A stretch of DNA of 64,000 bases from Rhizophagus clarus (lineage: Eukaryota; Glomeromycota; Glomeromycetes; Glomerales; Glomeraceae): contig BLAL01000218.1 in the NCBI GenBank assembly GCA_015698045.1, forward strand, positions 744,001 through 808,000, read 5' to 3'. A program made the translations under genes and the position numbers. This document shows, piece by piece, positions 1-13,485 of this stretch (positions are counted from its first letter, which is position 1; every line of letters begins with the position of its first letter). The notes under the pieces were generated by a model. The model made no database searches. It saw only the letters and a list, made by a program, of their open reading frames with translations, and was not told the DNA's origin.

Positions 1-479
1 AATTTTGAACTAATAAAATATTTAATTGAGATTTATTTAAAAAAAAATTATTAATTTTTTTAATTTTTTTTCGTTAAATATTATGAATTTTTTTTTTTTT
101 TTTTTTAATAAACTAACTCTATATATTTTATCTTTTTTATTTGGGAACGGGTTGATTTTAATCGGAACTGTGCCGCTCAGCTGATTGAACATCTATCAGG
201 TGACCTTAGCCCATATGATTGGAAGTTCCTGATAATGTCTATTCTTTCATAAGTTAATGATAATATAAATAAATGAAATTATTTATTTATTTTTTAGATG
301 GATTATAAATTATTTTACAAAATAATGAAATCAACTGAAAGCAAGTAATTATTTGAATTTTAAACACTAAGATTAAAGTAATAAGTAGTTTCTTAGTTTG
401 TAATTTAAAATAATTCATATTTTTTATTAAGCAGAGATGTTTACCATTATAATAGGTATATAACTTATAATTTTTCCAC
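1..479. other. AT-rich intergenic sequence
   Basis: This stretch has homopolymer A and T runs. A short, less AT-rich patch near 145-240 does not translate into anything recognisable. I see no supported gene. Confidence 0.6.
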
Positions 480-1870
480 TTCTTTCTTTTACTTTACCAA
501 ATATTTCCTCAGCTATCATTTTCATCATCATCTTCTCTGACAGCTATTTTTCCTTTTCTTTTCAACCATTTATTCATATTTTCTTTCACAACTTCATCTG
601 TTTTATGTCATATTTCTTCACATTTTCCAAAAATCCTTCTTTATCGATATCATAATAATGAAATCCAAATTTATCAACCTTATAATAGCTTCTTCATCTT
701 CGTCATAACGTTATTCTATAAAGATTGCTTTAATTCTTTATTCATTTGCTCATTATTTTCTGATTCATCATTTTTTGATTCTTGTTACTTCAAAATGATT
801 TCATTCTTTTTCTCTATAATTATTTTTCTTTTGTGTTTATCCAATCTTCTTCAGTTCTTTAAACAATCTTTTAGATAGCCAAGATATTTTAGGTCTAATT
901 GCTTTAGTTTCAGACGCATACCAATCCCAAAATCTTTGTAATTTTTCTTCCTCTGTTACTATAAGTCCATTTAAGTCCAAATCTTTATTTCTCAATGGCT
1001 TATTCAAAATATAATTTACTCATTCCCCTAACTCAGCTTTATCTTCCACGAGTGGTCTAAACATTTTTAATTATTAAGAGTATTAACGATTTAATCTACG
1101 TTAATTTTTCTCCCCATTCTACTGAATCCATAATTTGTTTCAAATTTTCTTGTACATATCCTCCCACTACATTCCTCCAGTCCTCATTATTACTTTGCAT
1201 CAAAAGCAATACCCTCTCTATAGTCTTTGTATTAAATCCCTTTGTCTGAGTTCACTTCATCATCTCTTTATTTCAAAATATGCTATGAGCTTCCATTATT
1301 CTGGTAACTGTAAAATTTTTGCATATTTGGAATTCCTAACTCTTTGAGTATCCATCTCCTTTTTGATAACTTTCTATCATCTTTTCGTTTGTCGTTCGTA
1401 TTAATTGCCAAAGGTCCCTATCCTTTCTCTCCTTTAAATTTAAGACTCCTTCATATCATCTCACCACAGACTGTTACTGTAAGTACAATAAAGAATGAAC
1501 ATTTTTTAGAACTTTCTTCAGCAGTTCATCACGATTTAATTTCATTGTGGTCCTTACTTTACTGTACAAGTAGCATTTAACCTGCTTTTCATGCTGTACT
1601 TTTACATTGCCTCTATTGAGTCTATTCTCTTCAAATATTTAATTATATTTCTTGCTTTCCAATAGCCTAGTATATCATATAAGACAAGATCACGTACTAC
1701 TAATAATGGCTCCTATTTTTGTTTAGAATTGCGTATTCTTCCCGATTTTTCTTGTTCCGCAGATCACGCTAATATTAGCCGTTCTTCTCGTTGTAATGAA
1801 ATTTCCCTTTTCTCCTGTTCACGTGATATTTGCGCTCTTTCCACTCTTGCTCGCACTCCTTAATATATTT
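480..1870 (-). pseudogene. Decayed coding remnant, family unknown
   Basis: Read on the minus strand, this region shows coding-like segments broken by stops and frame changes. The segment near 840-1060 contains FWDWYASETKAIRPKISW followed by a Lys-rich stretch. The segment near 1740-1870 is Arg/Glu/Gln-rich, as in a coiled coil. The segment near 1300-1560 contains DLWQLIRTTNEKMIESYQ. No frame stays open for more than about 75 codons. I do not recognise the family. It could be a decayed multi-exon host gene or part of a retroposon. The evidence is residual protein-like composition only. Confidence 0.3.
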
Positions 1871-4237
1871 TATTTCATCACTTTTTGATATAACTCAAAT
1901 AATTTTTGTTGATTAATGTTAACTTCAATTCAATAAATAAATGGGATTTGAATTATTTTGATCATATAAAAAATAATTATAAATTTCTCGTGGAATTATT
2001 TAAAATTTTTGTTTATTATATTATCATTATATATTTCTTCATTTAATTCCTTAAAAATAAAATTAACCAATTCGTTAATTATAATCCCCAGATCATCATT
2101 GAAGGTCCTATTTCTTTTACATTTATTTTATTAAAATTTTGAATAATATGAGAAAATTCATGTAATGAATTATTAATATTTAATATACAAACACTATCCG
2201 GAATAATTTGTTTATCAGACATTGTAACAATAAAGAAGAAAGTATTTTTGATTTGTCATGTACTGCGGTAATAAAGAATATCGTAACACAATTACGGCAG
2301 ATCAATTTTGTTCCACCGCAGTTTGCATCATTGTCATTTATTATTACAATGTCAGTTTAAGTCAAAACATTATTTTGTCCATTCCCGTTAAATTACATGA
2401 TCTTTAATCACAGAAAACATTCTTTCAGCACTCAACATGAAGATTGAGGACAGACGTAGAGCTTGGACTCAAACTTGTTTTACTCTCCAGTAAATTAATC
2501 ATGTACTATAATTTTGAAATGACTTTTGAAAAAAAGGGGTATCAAATGAAATATAATCATACAACATTGTAAATTAAGTAATATTACATAAAAGATTTAT
2601 AATGTAAAATACTAAAAAAAAACTAAAACAGTTATAAAGTTTACTATATTAAATAGTATTTTCCAAAATTTAAGTTTGTAACATATATTGCAAAACACTT
2701 TCAATGTAACTTGCTTCTCTACTCTTTTCTTTGCACGAATTCATTAGTTAATAGTATTTATATCCTTGACGAATCATCCATTTAATAAGAATAAGTAGGT
2801 TTTTCGGACATAACTCCTAGATAAGTGAAGAAGAGAAGGGTTTATTAATAATTTATATATAGAATGACTTAAATCGTAATTGCTATGATCACATGTTATT
2901 TAACTACTTTATTAAATTTTAATTTTTTTAAAATTACCTAGTACGTGATTTTCAAAGCGTGCGAAAGGTGCACTCTATGCAGATATACATTAAATTATGT
3001 CGTTCTATAATTTTTATATTTCGCTAATATGTTCTTTATTTATTTAATATTAACTTATTTAATAATAAATTTACAAAAAATTCAAAAAATTAAATTATAT
3101 AAATAACGAATCTATAAAAAAATTAAATTACTATATAATAAATAATTAATCCTTATTAATTAATATAATATGTTTTAATTTTGTCCAATAATTATATTCG
3201 CAATCCCAACCAAAATTGCGAACCATATAAAATCATAATTCATCTATTACAAGTCTAGAAACTAATGAATAATCATTATAAAGAAGTGATTTTGTATTTC
3301 AATTTCTTTTCTTCTGTCACTCTGATCCCATTGAATTCTTGTAATTTTTGAATATATACACATATGCCATTCCTATTTTAATTCAATTTCCAAAAAAATT
3401 TCATTAATGGCTAAAAAAAATTATATTTCACCAAAATTTTAATTTCATTATTTGCATGATTTGCAACACCGCACTCTTTTTCAGATAAATATCTGGGAAC
3501 AAAAATTATCAATGCATTGTTGACTTCTGAATCCAGAAATCTACTTTCTAACTTTGTCACCATGCTTTTAATGAACCTATCATGGTCGTTTTTTCTGATG
3601 GAAATGATGAAGATCTTCAACCGGAAAAGGTAAAAACTTTAATAAGAATCTCGCTTCGGAGAATCTATCTTTCCATGGTATTCTATGTATTGTAGGATGT
3701 TCCAATATACTGAATTAAGCATGTTTTAATTCTGAGAGGTCTTGAATGTTCGGTTAAAACATACATATACATTAAATTTGCTTGAAATGATTTAAGTTCC
3801 ATGCTAATTAAGAATCTGATTATCATCCTTTGGAATTTTTTGCATTAGTTATATCATCAAATGCATCAATGGTTGAAAAAGTGTTTTGAAGTAAATCATA
3901 TATAATGTTATTGATAGCCACCTTGCATTAATAATTTTTCTAAGTTTAGCCTATATGCGTTAGGAATTTGCCACTGTTTTTTTGTAAACAATAAAGCAGA
4001 ACCTGGATTTAAATGAAGTTGTTATTAGAAAAAAATACTTCAAATAATAAAAAAAAAAATAACTAAAGAATTTATTTAATACATACCTGTGGTTGGTAAA
4101 TATATAGATGAGTTGATAGTTACTCATTTAATTTATTGCTGCGCAAAAAAATTAACGTTTAAATCCAAAATACAACAAATCCACCCATATTCAAATCCAC
4201 CCATATGTTATTATAATAAAAATACGAAAATGAATGT
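1871..4237. other. AT-rich intergenic sequence
   Basis: Only short spurious frames are present on both strands. Composition is strongly AT with poly-A and poly-T tracts. I see no gene, RNA or clear repeat. Confidence 0.5.
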
Positions 4238-5000
4238 ACCATATAAAGTTATTAAGATAAGAATGGTACAAAGGAATGATAAGGAAATTATAAAAATAGT
4301 AATTCAGAGCCAGATTGGTTAAAACCGCACAGGATGAACTATTGTTTAAAGATTAACAACTGAACTATTGGGATATTAATGAAGGGTAAGGAGTTGATAA
4401 TTTAAATAGGGAAATATAAAAAAATTATTAAAAAAAAAAAATTTTAAGTTTAGGAAATGTGAAATAAAAAACGAGTAAAAAAAAATTTATTATAAGAAAA
4501 GGAAGGGAAAGAGAAATAAGAAAAATAAAAAGAATAATGTACCAAAAAAGTTATTAAGGTAAGAATGGTACAAAGGAATGACAAGGAAATGATAAAAATA
4601 GTAGTTCAGAGCCAGATTGGTTAAACCGCATAGGATAAACTATCATTTAAAGATTAATGATTGAACTATTGGGATATTAATAAGGGTAAGGATTTGATAA
4701 TTTATATAGGGATATATAAAAATTAATACAAAAAAAATAAAATAAAATTTAAGAAATGTGAAAAAAAGATAAATAAAAAGAAATTTATTATAAGAAGCAA
4801 GGGGAAAGAGAAATAAGAAATATAATAAGAGTAATGATAATGTACCAATTAAGTTATTAAGGTAAGAATGGTACAAAGGAATGATAAGGAATTTATAAAA
4901 ATGGTAATTCAGAGCCTGATTGGATAAAACCGCACAGGATGAACTGTCATCTAAAGATTAATGATGACTAAAGGGTATAAAAAAAGGGTATGGATTTAAA
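4238..5000. repeat. Tandem repeat, about 300-bp unit, nearly three copies
   Basis: Copies begin near 4238, 4538 and 4842. Each carries the sequence AAGAATGGTACAAAGGAATG, then a segment with CAGAGCC and GATTGG, then an A-rich filler. The third copy diverges after about 150 bp and runs into the small hydrophobic ORF downstream. Copies differ by scattered substitutions and small indels, so the array is not new. Confidence 0.8.
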
Positions 5001-5323
5001 GTATAAATCATGTAAATTAAATTTATATATATAAAAAGGTAGTACACCCTATCATATATATAAATAGTTAAATTAGGTAAAAAATCAAGTAAAATAATAG
5101 GAATGTATTTTAATATAATCAAAAATAAAGTGACAATAATGTCAGAAAAGTAATAAAATAAAATGAAAAGAGAAATAAAAGTAAATAAAAAGGTAAAAAG
5201 CAAAAATAAAATATCATTATTCAATTGTGTTTCCACAATTGAATATTGATGAGAAAAGCACTTATTAAGAGGAATTTCAGTTAAAGAAGAACGTACAAAA
5301 TTTGGACAGAGATCAAAAGACAT
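4958..5323 (-). CDS. Small hydrophobic protein, hypothetical
   Basis: This 121-codon frame begins with ATG. It opens with about 37 residues of ordinary composition, including Cys residues (MSFDLCPNF), followed by at least two strongly hydrophobic segments (about residues 38-65 and 68-85) and a Tyr/Ile-rich tail. If real, it would be a small integral membrane protein. Its 3' half overlaps the last copy of the 300-bp repeat, and AT-rich DNA easily produces Phe/Leu/Ile-rich frames, so it may be spurious. I recognise no family. The ordinary-looking N-terminus is the only positive evidence. Confidence 0.25.
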   Translation of the reverse strand: MSFDLCPNFVRSSLTEIPLNKCFSHQYSIVETQLNNDILFLLFTFLFTFISLFILFYYFSDIIVTLFLIILKYIPIILLDFLPNLTIYIYDRVYYLFIYINLIYMIYTLNPYPFFIPFSHH

Positions 5324-8300
5324 TTTAAAAAAGTAGAGTACAGAAAAGTTTTTGTAGAAAGATTTTAGAAAGATTTTTGTTAGTTAAAAGAGATTTTAAA
5401 GAAAAAAATAAAAGAAAAATACATATATTTATAGAATTTTGAAATCAGATAATTACATTATAATTACAATAGTTTAATATTACTCATATTTTACTTTGTT
5501 GTGTCATTTATATTCTTGTTAGTAAAAATTAGTCAGTTAATAAATTTATATATTGATTTTACTTTGTATGAGTCATTATATTCCTAAATCAGTTGATAAT
5601 ATATTTGCATAATGACTCATCATGTAATTACATATTCCATATGATTGATTATTAAAATTTACAACTATCAAGATGATGATAATCTTTTTGAAAAATAAAC
5701 TCAGCAATTACTTGTGGCTTATCTACTCTATTCAGGGGTAATTACATTAGAACTATAAATAAAAAATCACAATTACATAGGCCAAATTATTATAATTAAA
5801 GGACAAAGGTCTTTTTATGCGATATCTATTAATTTGACTTTACTCTACTTATAATAGTGCCGAACAATTCTAATAAGCCTATCAAAATTCTGTACATGAC
5901 CTTCATAATTATACAGAACAATATATCGATAAATATTATATTTTTCCCACTATAGTGAGTATATTTTAAAGATTTGCATATCGAAAATAGAACTTAGAAA
6001 ATGTCAAAATATTTGACAAATCAGCATCACCATCAGATTTATCGGAAATGTCTCGAAATGCCTAAATTGCCAGTAAAATGACACCTTGCGATGCGAACTC
6101 AGGTCAGCCATGCAACATCTATATAAAGTGAACTATTAAGCGTTAACGAGATCCGTCAGATGCAAGTTAATATCTCAAAAAAAGGTCACTGGACAATTGA
6201 AGAAACAGTGGAAACTGTTTAAGAATTCAGGTGACGAAACATCTCCTTCACAGACAAATTCATGTCCTTTGAGCAATGCAGAAATAACAAAATAATGTTT
6301 GATAACATTTTTTGATTGCCAATGTCGTAACGATTTTCGTAAACACTTCCATAAAATAGAGTTTTCATCTAAGGGAAAGGAAACGGACTACTACTTACTG
6401 TAAAGGTCAGCTGGATCCTTGCCCCTTGGTTTATAGATGAATGTGCAGTCAGAAATTATAAAATTGCCTCATTAAGTATCAGCCAATCAAATTTCATGGC
6501 CCATCTATTTTTTTTTTATATTAAAAAAGGTTTTGACATTTTGTCTAATCCTTTTCACCGGATAGTAACAATTTAACGAAAATAAATAGAAAAAATTCAA
6601 AGAAATGATTTTCGACACGTTTTGTTGTTTTGTGTATGGTTTTATAAATTCTATTTTAATGGAAAATAAACCGGTGTGGAATAAACATAATACTATACGA
6701 AATGTTTATTTTTATTTTTAAAACAGCAACGGCTTTGGTGTTCTTTATAAGGAACTCTTATTAAGCTAACAGTACTGTCTTCTATTCCTGTAAAATAGAT
6801 TCTATATACGTTTCTCCTTACTTAAAAACTTGTTGCCTTTTTTTTGGTCGTATACTTGAAGTTTTCTTTAAAAAACTTCATGTCTTCGATGCTGAACTCT
6901 GCGAAAAATATGATATTTTTTAAACCCTTACTTACGATCTTTTATTATATAATTTTTTTTATTTCCTCACAAAAATTTTTGGACTTAATGATAAAAAATA
7001 GTTTCCTCTTTGACATACTATTAAATTCTGCAAGGTCGTGTAAAAAAAAAAAATTTGTTAACATAATTAACATAATATTGGTGGTTTCCTAAATTTCATT
7101 CAAATTCTTGATACTGATTAAATGAATAGTTTATTATAACAAATGTACAGTATAAGACGTATAAGACTGTATAATAAAGAAAATAAAAAAACATTTTAAT
7201 TTATTATTTAGTTCAGTTAAATAGTATAATGGATTCTTAATAATGTATGTGAAATTTCTTTTATTCAAACTAAAAAAAAATAATTATGACTAAATAATAT
7301 TTCAATACAAAATCCGAACTTTGAGATTGAAAATTGTGATACGTTTATTTGTATTAAATTAGATAATTTTTTAAAGGTATTATTTTAAAGAATTATCTTC
7401 ATGAAACGAATCTTTTGTATTCTGCTGTTGCAGAAATTAATACTTTTGCGATCAAATAAAATTTAACGCATTTTCGTAACTTAAACCCTCACGTAAGTTC
7501 GGAAATTTAACCACACGTTTGGGATGTTGCTAACTTCTGAATTTAGTGTACTCGTAATTTCTAAGATATTACTATATTTCATTTATAAATATAAATTTGA
7601 TCGCTCGCTTACATTTTAGTTTGGTCTTAGAGAAAAAATAAATATTGAAAAGTAAGCCCCTAATGACTCATTAAGAAATGACCATATTAAATATATCTCG
7701 TCTCCATGACTTAAACGTAGATTATTTAACCAAGTATTTTAAACGCTAAGCCACAGTTACCTTGTGAATTAAATAAATCCTATGTTTGTGTGGTTTAATT
7801 AGATATAATTTAACGATATAGCATGATTATTTGATAGTAGGATTATTTAAAAAATTAGTTTCAATTAGCACCAAGGCATCTAATGGTAAAAATATACTAA
7901 ACGTAAAATTATTCATAAATCATTTAATCTTAAATTTCACCAGAAACTTTTCAAATTCATTACATTTCTTCAACTTATGTTTAGTTTTAGATTAATTGAC
8001 AATATATCAGTTGATAATTTAGAGTTAGTTGGTTGATCCATAATAAGGTTTTGATATTTAAAAAATTATCTATTGTATACTTTAATTGTAAGTTTATTTC
8101 GTTATAAAGTTATTGAACTACAAACAATAAAGGAAACCTAGCTCCGGATATGGCAAGGTTCTTTCGAATGTTATTGAAGAATTCTAGAAAATCACATTGA
8201 TTAAAAATACTTATCCCTTTTTGAGAAGTAATCTGCTTGATGCATTAAAAAAACTAACCTTTTATGGATCACCAAGAAACATTCTGAATGTTCGGCAACG

Positions 8301-9466
8301 CAAATTATTGGCCAGTATCATTTTTAGATAAGAAAGGTAATTTCATATAGGTTTTTTTTTTATGAAACGATCTTTAATTAATTTTTAATAATTAAATTCT
8401 AGTTAATTAGTATTTAATCTCCTTTCTTTGTCAACAATAACATTATATAACTACAATCAGATTTTTTTCATGCAACAATAATTACGATAATAGTAAATAT
8501 TGATCCCATTATATTTTTCTAATCCTATAATTCTATTTTATGCTGTACAATATGGTATTGGTAGCATTACGATCATTACCACTAAAAAATCGAAATTTTA
8601 AAGTTCGATAACTTTGTACTTAATTTGTTTTTGGAAAATTTAAAAATTTAAATGAACATTAAATAACTTAAAAAACATTGGTACAGTTTCATATTTTTGA
8701 AAAACACTAAAGAAAAAATTTTTTCCTTATATAAATACATCGGAAAGCACTATTTTGTTTATTTTTATTCACGAACGATCTCTTTTGGAAAAATTAAATT
8801 GTCACATGAAAGAGAAATTGAGTTATAATAAATTTCTTTTCATAAAATCAAACTCTTCCTATTATTTATATTCCAAATTTTATAAAAGTTATTCTAAGAC
8901 GAAGTTAATTAATAGTTTAATCAGAAAAATCTTTAATATTAAACTTTTATATGGTACCATATTGATTTAGTTAGTTGACCGCACACCCTAATGTTTCATG
9001 TTTGTAATCATTAATTGGTTTTTTTTTTAAATCTTATATTTATACGCGATAATTTATAAAACATAATGTATACTTTTTTAATTATAATTTAATTCAGTGT
9101 GTAAGCTTAACTCTGAATGATATTAACAAATATTTTGACTTAAATTAAACCATCATACTGAATGAACATTGTCCGTCTAATATTTCAGAATTTAACAATG
9201 TATTCTGTTTTAAAAACATTTCTAATTCTATTCTTTTTTTGGGGGAATAAGTCATATTTTTTTTATTGAAAAAAAAAAAAAATTTTTTTTTTGTATTTTT
9301 GTTTTTGTACAATTGACGACAATTCTTCTAGGAATATGCAGTGAAGTTATCTATGAAACTATGTACTGTACATGTAAATATTATGAAATTTTATTCTGAT
9401 AAACATACTTGAGTAATTGAAATTTTATTTATTGATATTGAGTTATTATCACATGCAGTGTACGTA

Positions 9467-9515
<49 letters not shown>

Positions 9516-9560
9516 CAGAATGATGTATTAACAATTAAATTCAAATCACTGGAAAGTAGT
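5324..9560. other. Gene-poor AT-rich sequence
   Basis: Long T and A runs occur, including one of about 30 T followed directly by A at roughly 9475-9515. Several short frames start only at non-ATG codons and have Phe/Ile/Lys-biased composition. Around 8140-8330 the base composition is less extreme and may hold an old coding fragment, but nothing is recognisable. Confidence 0.45.
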
Positions 9561-9720
9561 ATTCCGTACAGGATTTGATTTGATCAAATCAAATCTAAAA
9601 TTTTGAATTCGAATCTAAGAGATTCAATTCGAATTTGATTTGACTCGAAACTGATTCAAATCGTTCAAATAAATTTGAAATTTAATTCGTTTAAAATTCA
9701 ATTTGATCTGAATAATTATA
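9560..9720. repeat. Palindrome-rich patch
   Basis: A perfect 24-nt palindrome lies at 9572-9595, built from GATTTGATTTGA and its complement. It is followed by about 120 bp of variations on the same GATTTGA/TCAAATC and GAATTC words in both orientations. It could be the sub-terminal region of a decayed transposon, or a cruciform-forming simple repeat. Confidence 0.6.
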
Positions 9721-10518
9721 TTGTAAAACAGCCAATGTAAATCTAATTGTTTCATAGTGTCTGTAACTTTTAACCAAATATGTGTATCTCTTTCAAATAT
9801 TTCACATGATAACCTTTAATACAACAGAAGTATTACTGGTTAAAATTTCGGTATAAATTTGGTTTATCTTCAGATTCATCGGATTTATTGATTTCATTCA
9901 TACTCTTTCTATGATAGCATTTTCATTTAGCTTCATCAGCAGAATCTTTTCTTTTAATATAAGTCATTAGGAGCAAATATTCAATACACCTACCAGTAAT
10001 AAAATGTCATAATCAACTTCATTTAAACTTTTAATCGTTTGGCTTGTCGGTTTGGTTGACATGGTTAGAGCCAAATGAAGGATAAAGATATTCTGTGGCT
10101 CTTGTTGACAATGTTAGAGAATTAGGAGCCGAAGTCATAATTTATTCGACAATTAATAAATTTTGAGTTCTGAACGAATGATTAGTCAAAAGATTCGAAT
10201 TTAGAAGTCCCTTATATCCATTGCATTATATCTATTATCGAGGCTGTTTTTCTAATAGCTGAATAGCTTGAGATAAATAACAAACTGAATAGTGATGAAA
10301 CTAGTTTTTAGGTCAAACGCAAAAGCGGATTTTTAGTGATATTCTTTTCTTTTTTCTACTTTCCCCAGTGCGTTATTTTTAAAAACGCAGCTCACATTTG
10401 ATTCTCTTCCTTCTTCCTTTACCTAGCGAGATAGTTCACTAGTTGTAGAATAATTTACTATTCGCGAGAAATTGTGTTTACTTCAGACGTATCTTGTCGT
10501 TAAATAAATAAAATATGA

Positions 10519-11075
10519 CGATACGAATATTGGCAGTAGTACTATCATTAAAACTGATCTTAAACTTTAGCGCTACTCACCTCAAAAAAAAATAATTATA
10601 ATGTGATATTTGATGTTATAATATTGCAAAGACTAGCCATTTTATCTAAAAAAAAAGAATTGGCAAAAGTCAGTTATGTTATATAAATTGGTCTACTACG
10701 TAAAGCCAAAAGTCAGGTCTGTGAGCCATCCGAAGCCCAACTATCCACACATAACTAACAGTCCGATACGAATATTGGCTGTGAGTAGTATCATTAAAAC
10801 TGATCTTAAACTTTAGCGCTACTCACCTCAAAAAAAATAATTATAATGTGATATTTGATGTTATAATATTGCAAAGACTAGCCATTTTATCTAAAAAAAA
10901 AGAATTGGCAAAAGTCAGTTATGTTATATAAATTGGTCTACTACGTAAAGCCAAAAGTCAGGTCTGTGAGCCATCCGAAGCCCAACTAACCACACATAAC
11001 CAACAGTCCGATACGAATATTGACTGTGAGTAGTATCATTAAAACTGATCTTAAACTTTAGCGCTACTCACCCAA
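10519..11075. repeat. Tandem repeat, 245-bp unit, two and a fraction copies
   Basis: Copies begin at 10519, 10764 and 11009 with CGATACGAATATTG. They continue through TTAAACTTTAGCGCTACTCA and a block with GTCTGTGAGCCATCCGAAG. The two full copies are nearly identical. The third stops after about 65 bp. The high identity indicates a recent duplication. Confidence 0.9.
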
Positions 11076-11189
11076 AAAATATAATTATTATCTGTTATGC
11101 GTGTTTTTTATTTTAAAAAATAATATTTTCTGCCAGACCGAACAACTGTTCGTAACCATCAAACTCACTCGAAAAGGCCTTAGGAAATA

Positions 11190-11380
11190 AGTAATATGTG
11201 TTAAGAGAGAACGAATTTTTAAACAAGAAGTTACAAGAAAGTGCGTTTCTAAACAAGTAGTTAAGAAGAAAACGACTAGTGTGTTCCTAAACAAGAAGTT
11301 AAGAGAACGAGTAGTATGTGTTTTAAAAAAGAAGTTAAGAGAAAACGCGTAATATGTGTTTATAAACAAGAAGTTAAAAA
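11190..11380. repeat. Short tandem repeat, about 45-bp unit, four to five copies
   Basis: A purine-rich unit containing AAACAAGAAGTTAAGAG and (A)GTATGTGTT recurs about every 45 bp with substitutions. The minus strand has a 93-codon frame across it, rich in Thr and Phe, which is explained by the repeat and is not called as a gene. Confidence 0.65.
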
Positions 11381-12200
11381 GTAAGATTATAATAAAAATT
11401 AAATGTAAGAAATAAGGAAAAAGTAATTCTTTATATATGAGAAATCGTACATGGGAAAATATTTGTTATGAGATTGAATGAGTCAATGTGATTGATTGAT
11501 TGATTGATTATAATCACAAGGACGCGACGCGTTTGTAGATTTTACATGACATGACATATTATCAACGAATTATCAAAAATGATCTAGTAAATACTAGCTT
11601 TTATAGCTTGAATATGAATATTACGATTCCGAACGTGGCTAAAAATATACAGGATTTATTAACGTATTAAGAATAATTTTGTTGTCTATGACCGGAATGA
11701 AGGAAGATTTGACGATTTGACGTCATATGTCTTCTTAATATCTTTCTAACAACGATCCGGAGCCACTTAAAAATTATTATTAATGCATATGCTACTGTGT
11801 ATATATCGTGTATAAACTGTGTGTGCTAAAACTAACGTTAACTCTTCCCCCCTTAGTGTAAGCAGCGAGTATTTTATTGTAAAAATATGCTACTCACATC
11901 TCACCATTTTATGTATTGAATAATTGCGTCCAAGAAGAAATTCGCAACTCTTTAAATTTGTTTTTCCTCTATAGTTAGTTCTCTAGATATCTTCAAATTG
12001 ATAAACATTTCAAATTATATTATTTTCTCCCTCTCTCTCCGTTATCAAATACTTTCTCAACTTTTCCACTTGTTCAGACTTGTTAATACCATAAACACAT
12101 ATATTAGCAAAGTGTTCGCAATGTTTAGTAAAAGATGATACTCTCCTTCCCCATGCTTGATAAAGTTTTTTCAATATGCTCAATTATTTTCTCCTTTTTT
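11381..12200. other. Intergenic sequence
   Basis: There is no gene. A (TTGA)n microsatellite lies near 11490-11505. The stretch around 11700-11850 is less AT-rich but has no long frame. Confidence 0.5.
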
Positions 12201-12830
12201 TTAAAGGGTGTTACTACATGACCTGGTTACTACTACTGGATTATCACCTAAGAATGTTTTCCAATCAGCAATTATTAAGAGAATTTTTTTCGTTAAACAA
12301 TCAATTAAAATTTCCTTCCGCACTAAATAGCAACATGTTGTATCCACCTCTCTATTAATAATATCTAACGGTTTGATATAATCATCAGGATTGATATTAT
12401 TGATACCAAAAGGTAACTTTGTTTCTACAACATTGTTATTAATAAAATCGAAATGAACGAATTGAATGGCAGATTTGATTGCTTTTAAATACATATATTT
12501 TTCTTTTGATATTATCTGAGTCACTTACGATACGTTTAAATACTCTAACAGCAGCCTTTTTCATCATCCTTTCAGAAGGTCATAAACAATTAACGTAGCT
12601 TCATATTCGTATTTAGAAGGATTTCTAGTAATTAAACAATTAAACTTATAATTATGACTAAATTTTCGGTAAACCATGCTTTGAGGTATATTTTATCTTC
12701 AATTTTCAGGAATATTTCTTTAATAAATTCTTCTAGCAGTTCTATGATAGTTTGTTTAGTGTTTTTTATTCATAATAACGAGTTTGATCTATTATTAATT
12801 ATGGAGGTTCAAAAATTCTTTTTTTTATGA
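12201..12830 (-). pseudogene. Unassigned coding-like remnant
   Basis: On the minus strand an open stretch (about 12201-12520) reads with ordinary protein composition, for example FGINNINPDDYIKPLD and IADWKTFLGDNPVV. It has no in-frame ATG of its own. Upstream sequence to about 12830 also looks coding-like in fragments but with interrupted frames. A GTAAGTGACTCAG string near 12518-12530 could be a splice remnant. I cannot name the family. It is either a decayed gene or part of a multi-exon gene I cannot resolve. Confidence 0.3.
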
Positions 12831-12875
12831 GTAGCACAGCGTCGTTGCCATCGTTATATTCATTTAATTATAAAA

Positions 12876-13064
12876 ATGTCGCGATTCTCAACAGCTAACG
12901 ACCGAATTATCGACATTCGGTTTTTGTTTGTTGAAAATAGTAGTACAATCCACAACAAAAACAATCAACGTTTGAAACGATTTTGGACTAGATTGAAATC
13001 CAATTTTGGTTTAGTTCTTGCATTGAATTTACGGACAAACTTTGTCCCGAGCATTTGCATGTGA
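12876..13064 (+). CDS. Short hypothetical ORF, 62 codons
   Basis: This is an ATG-initiated frame of ordinary composition (MSRFSTANDRIIDIRF...) in a locally less AT-rich segment. It has no recognisable motif, signal peptide or membrane segment. It is too short to be convincing and might be a fragment of an older gene. Confidence 0.15.
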   Translation: MSRFSTANDRIIDIRFLFVENSSTIHNKNNQRLKRFWTRLKSNFGLVLALNLRTNFVPSICM

Positions 13065-13485
13065 TTATTTCCCATCTCTCGAACAATCAAATACAGTATA
13101 TAGAGAGACCTAACAAGGGAGGAGTTATTCCTAACAAGAGAGGCACGAATAAGTGCCCGATCTTTCTGGGCTTAACCTTTGTTATTGACAATACAATTTT
13201 GTTTAGACGGTTAATTACCGTTTGATTTTCAAAATCCCAATACAATTCTTATTTCGGAATAAATAAATGATACGAAAAAAAAAAATATATATTTTTCCTC
13301 CTTTATTCGTTAATTTCGTCCGTTAAAATTACAGACATTGCAATCTTATATTATCAGAATTCTAATATTATACAGTTAACGTTAAAATATAAATCAAATT
13401 ATTTACAATGATTACAAATTGAACAATATTATACAAATTAAGGAAAATCATTATTTAAACTACAAAGTCGTTGATAATATATCTT

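Noticed and set aside
6844-7092. 82-codon plus-strand frame
   Set aside because: It begins at TTG and is Phe/Ile/Lys-rich; typical for random AT-rich DNA.
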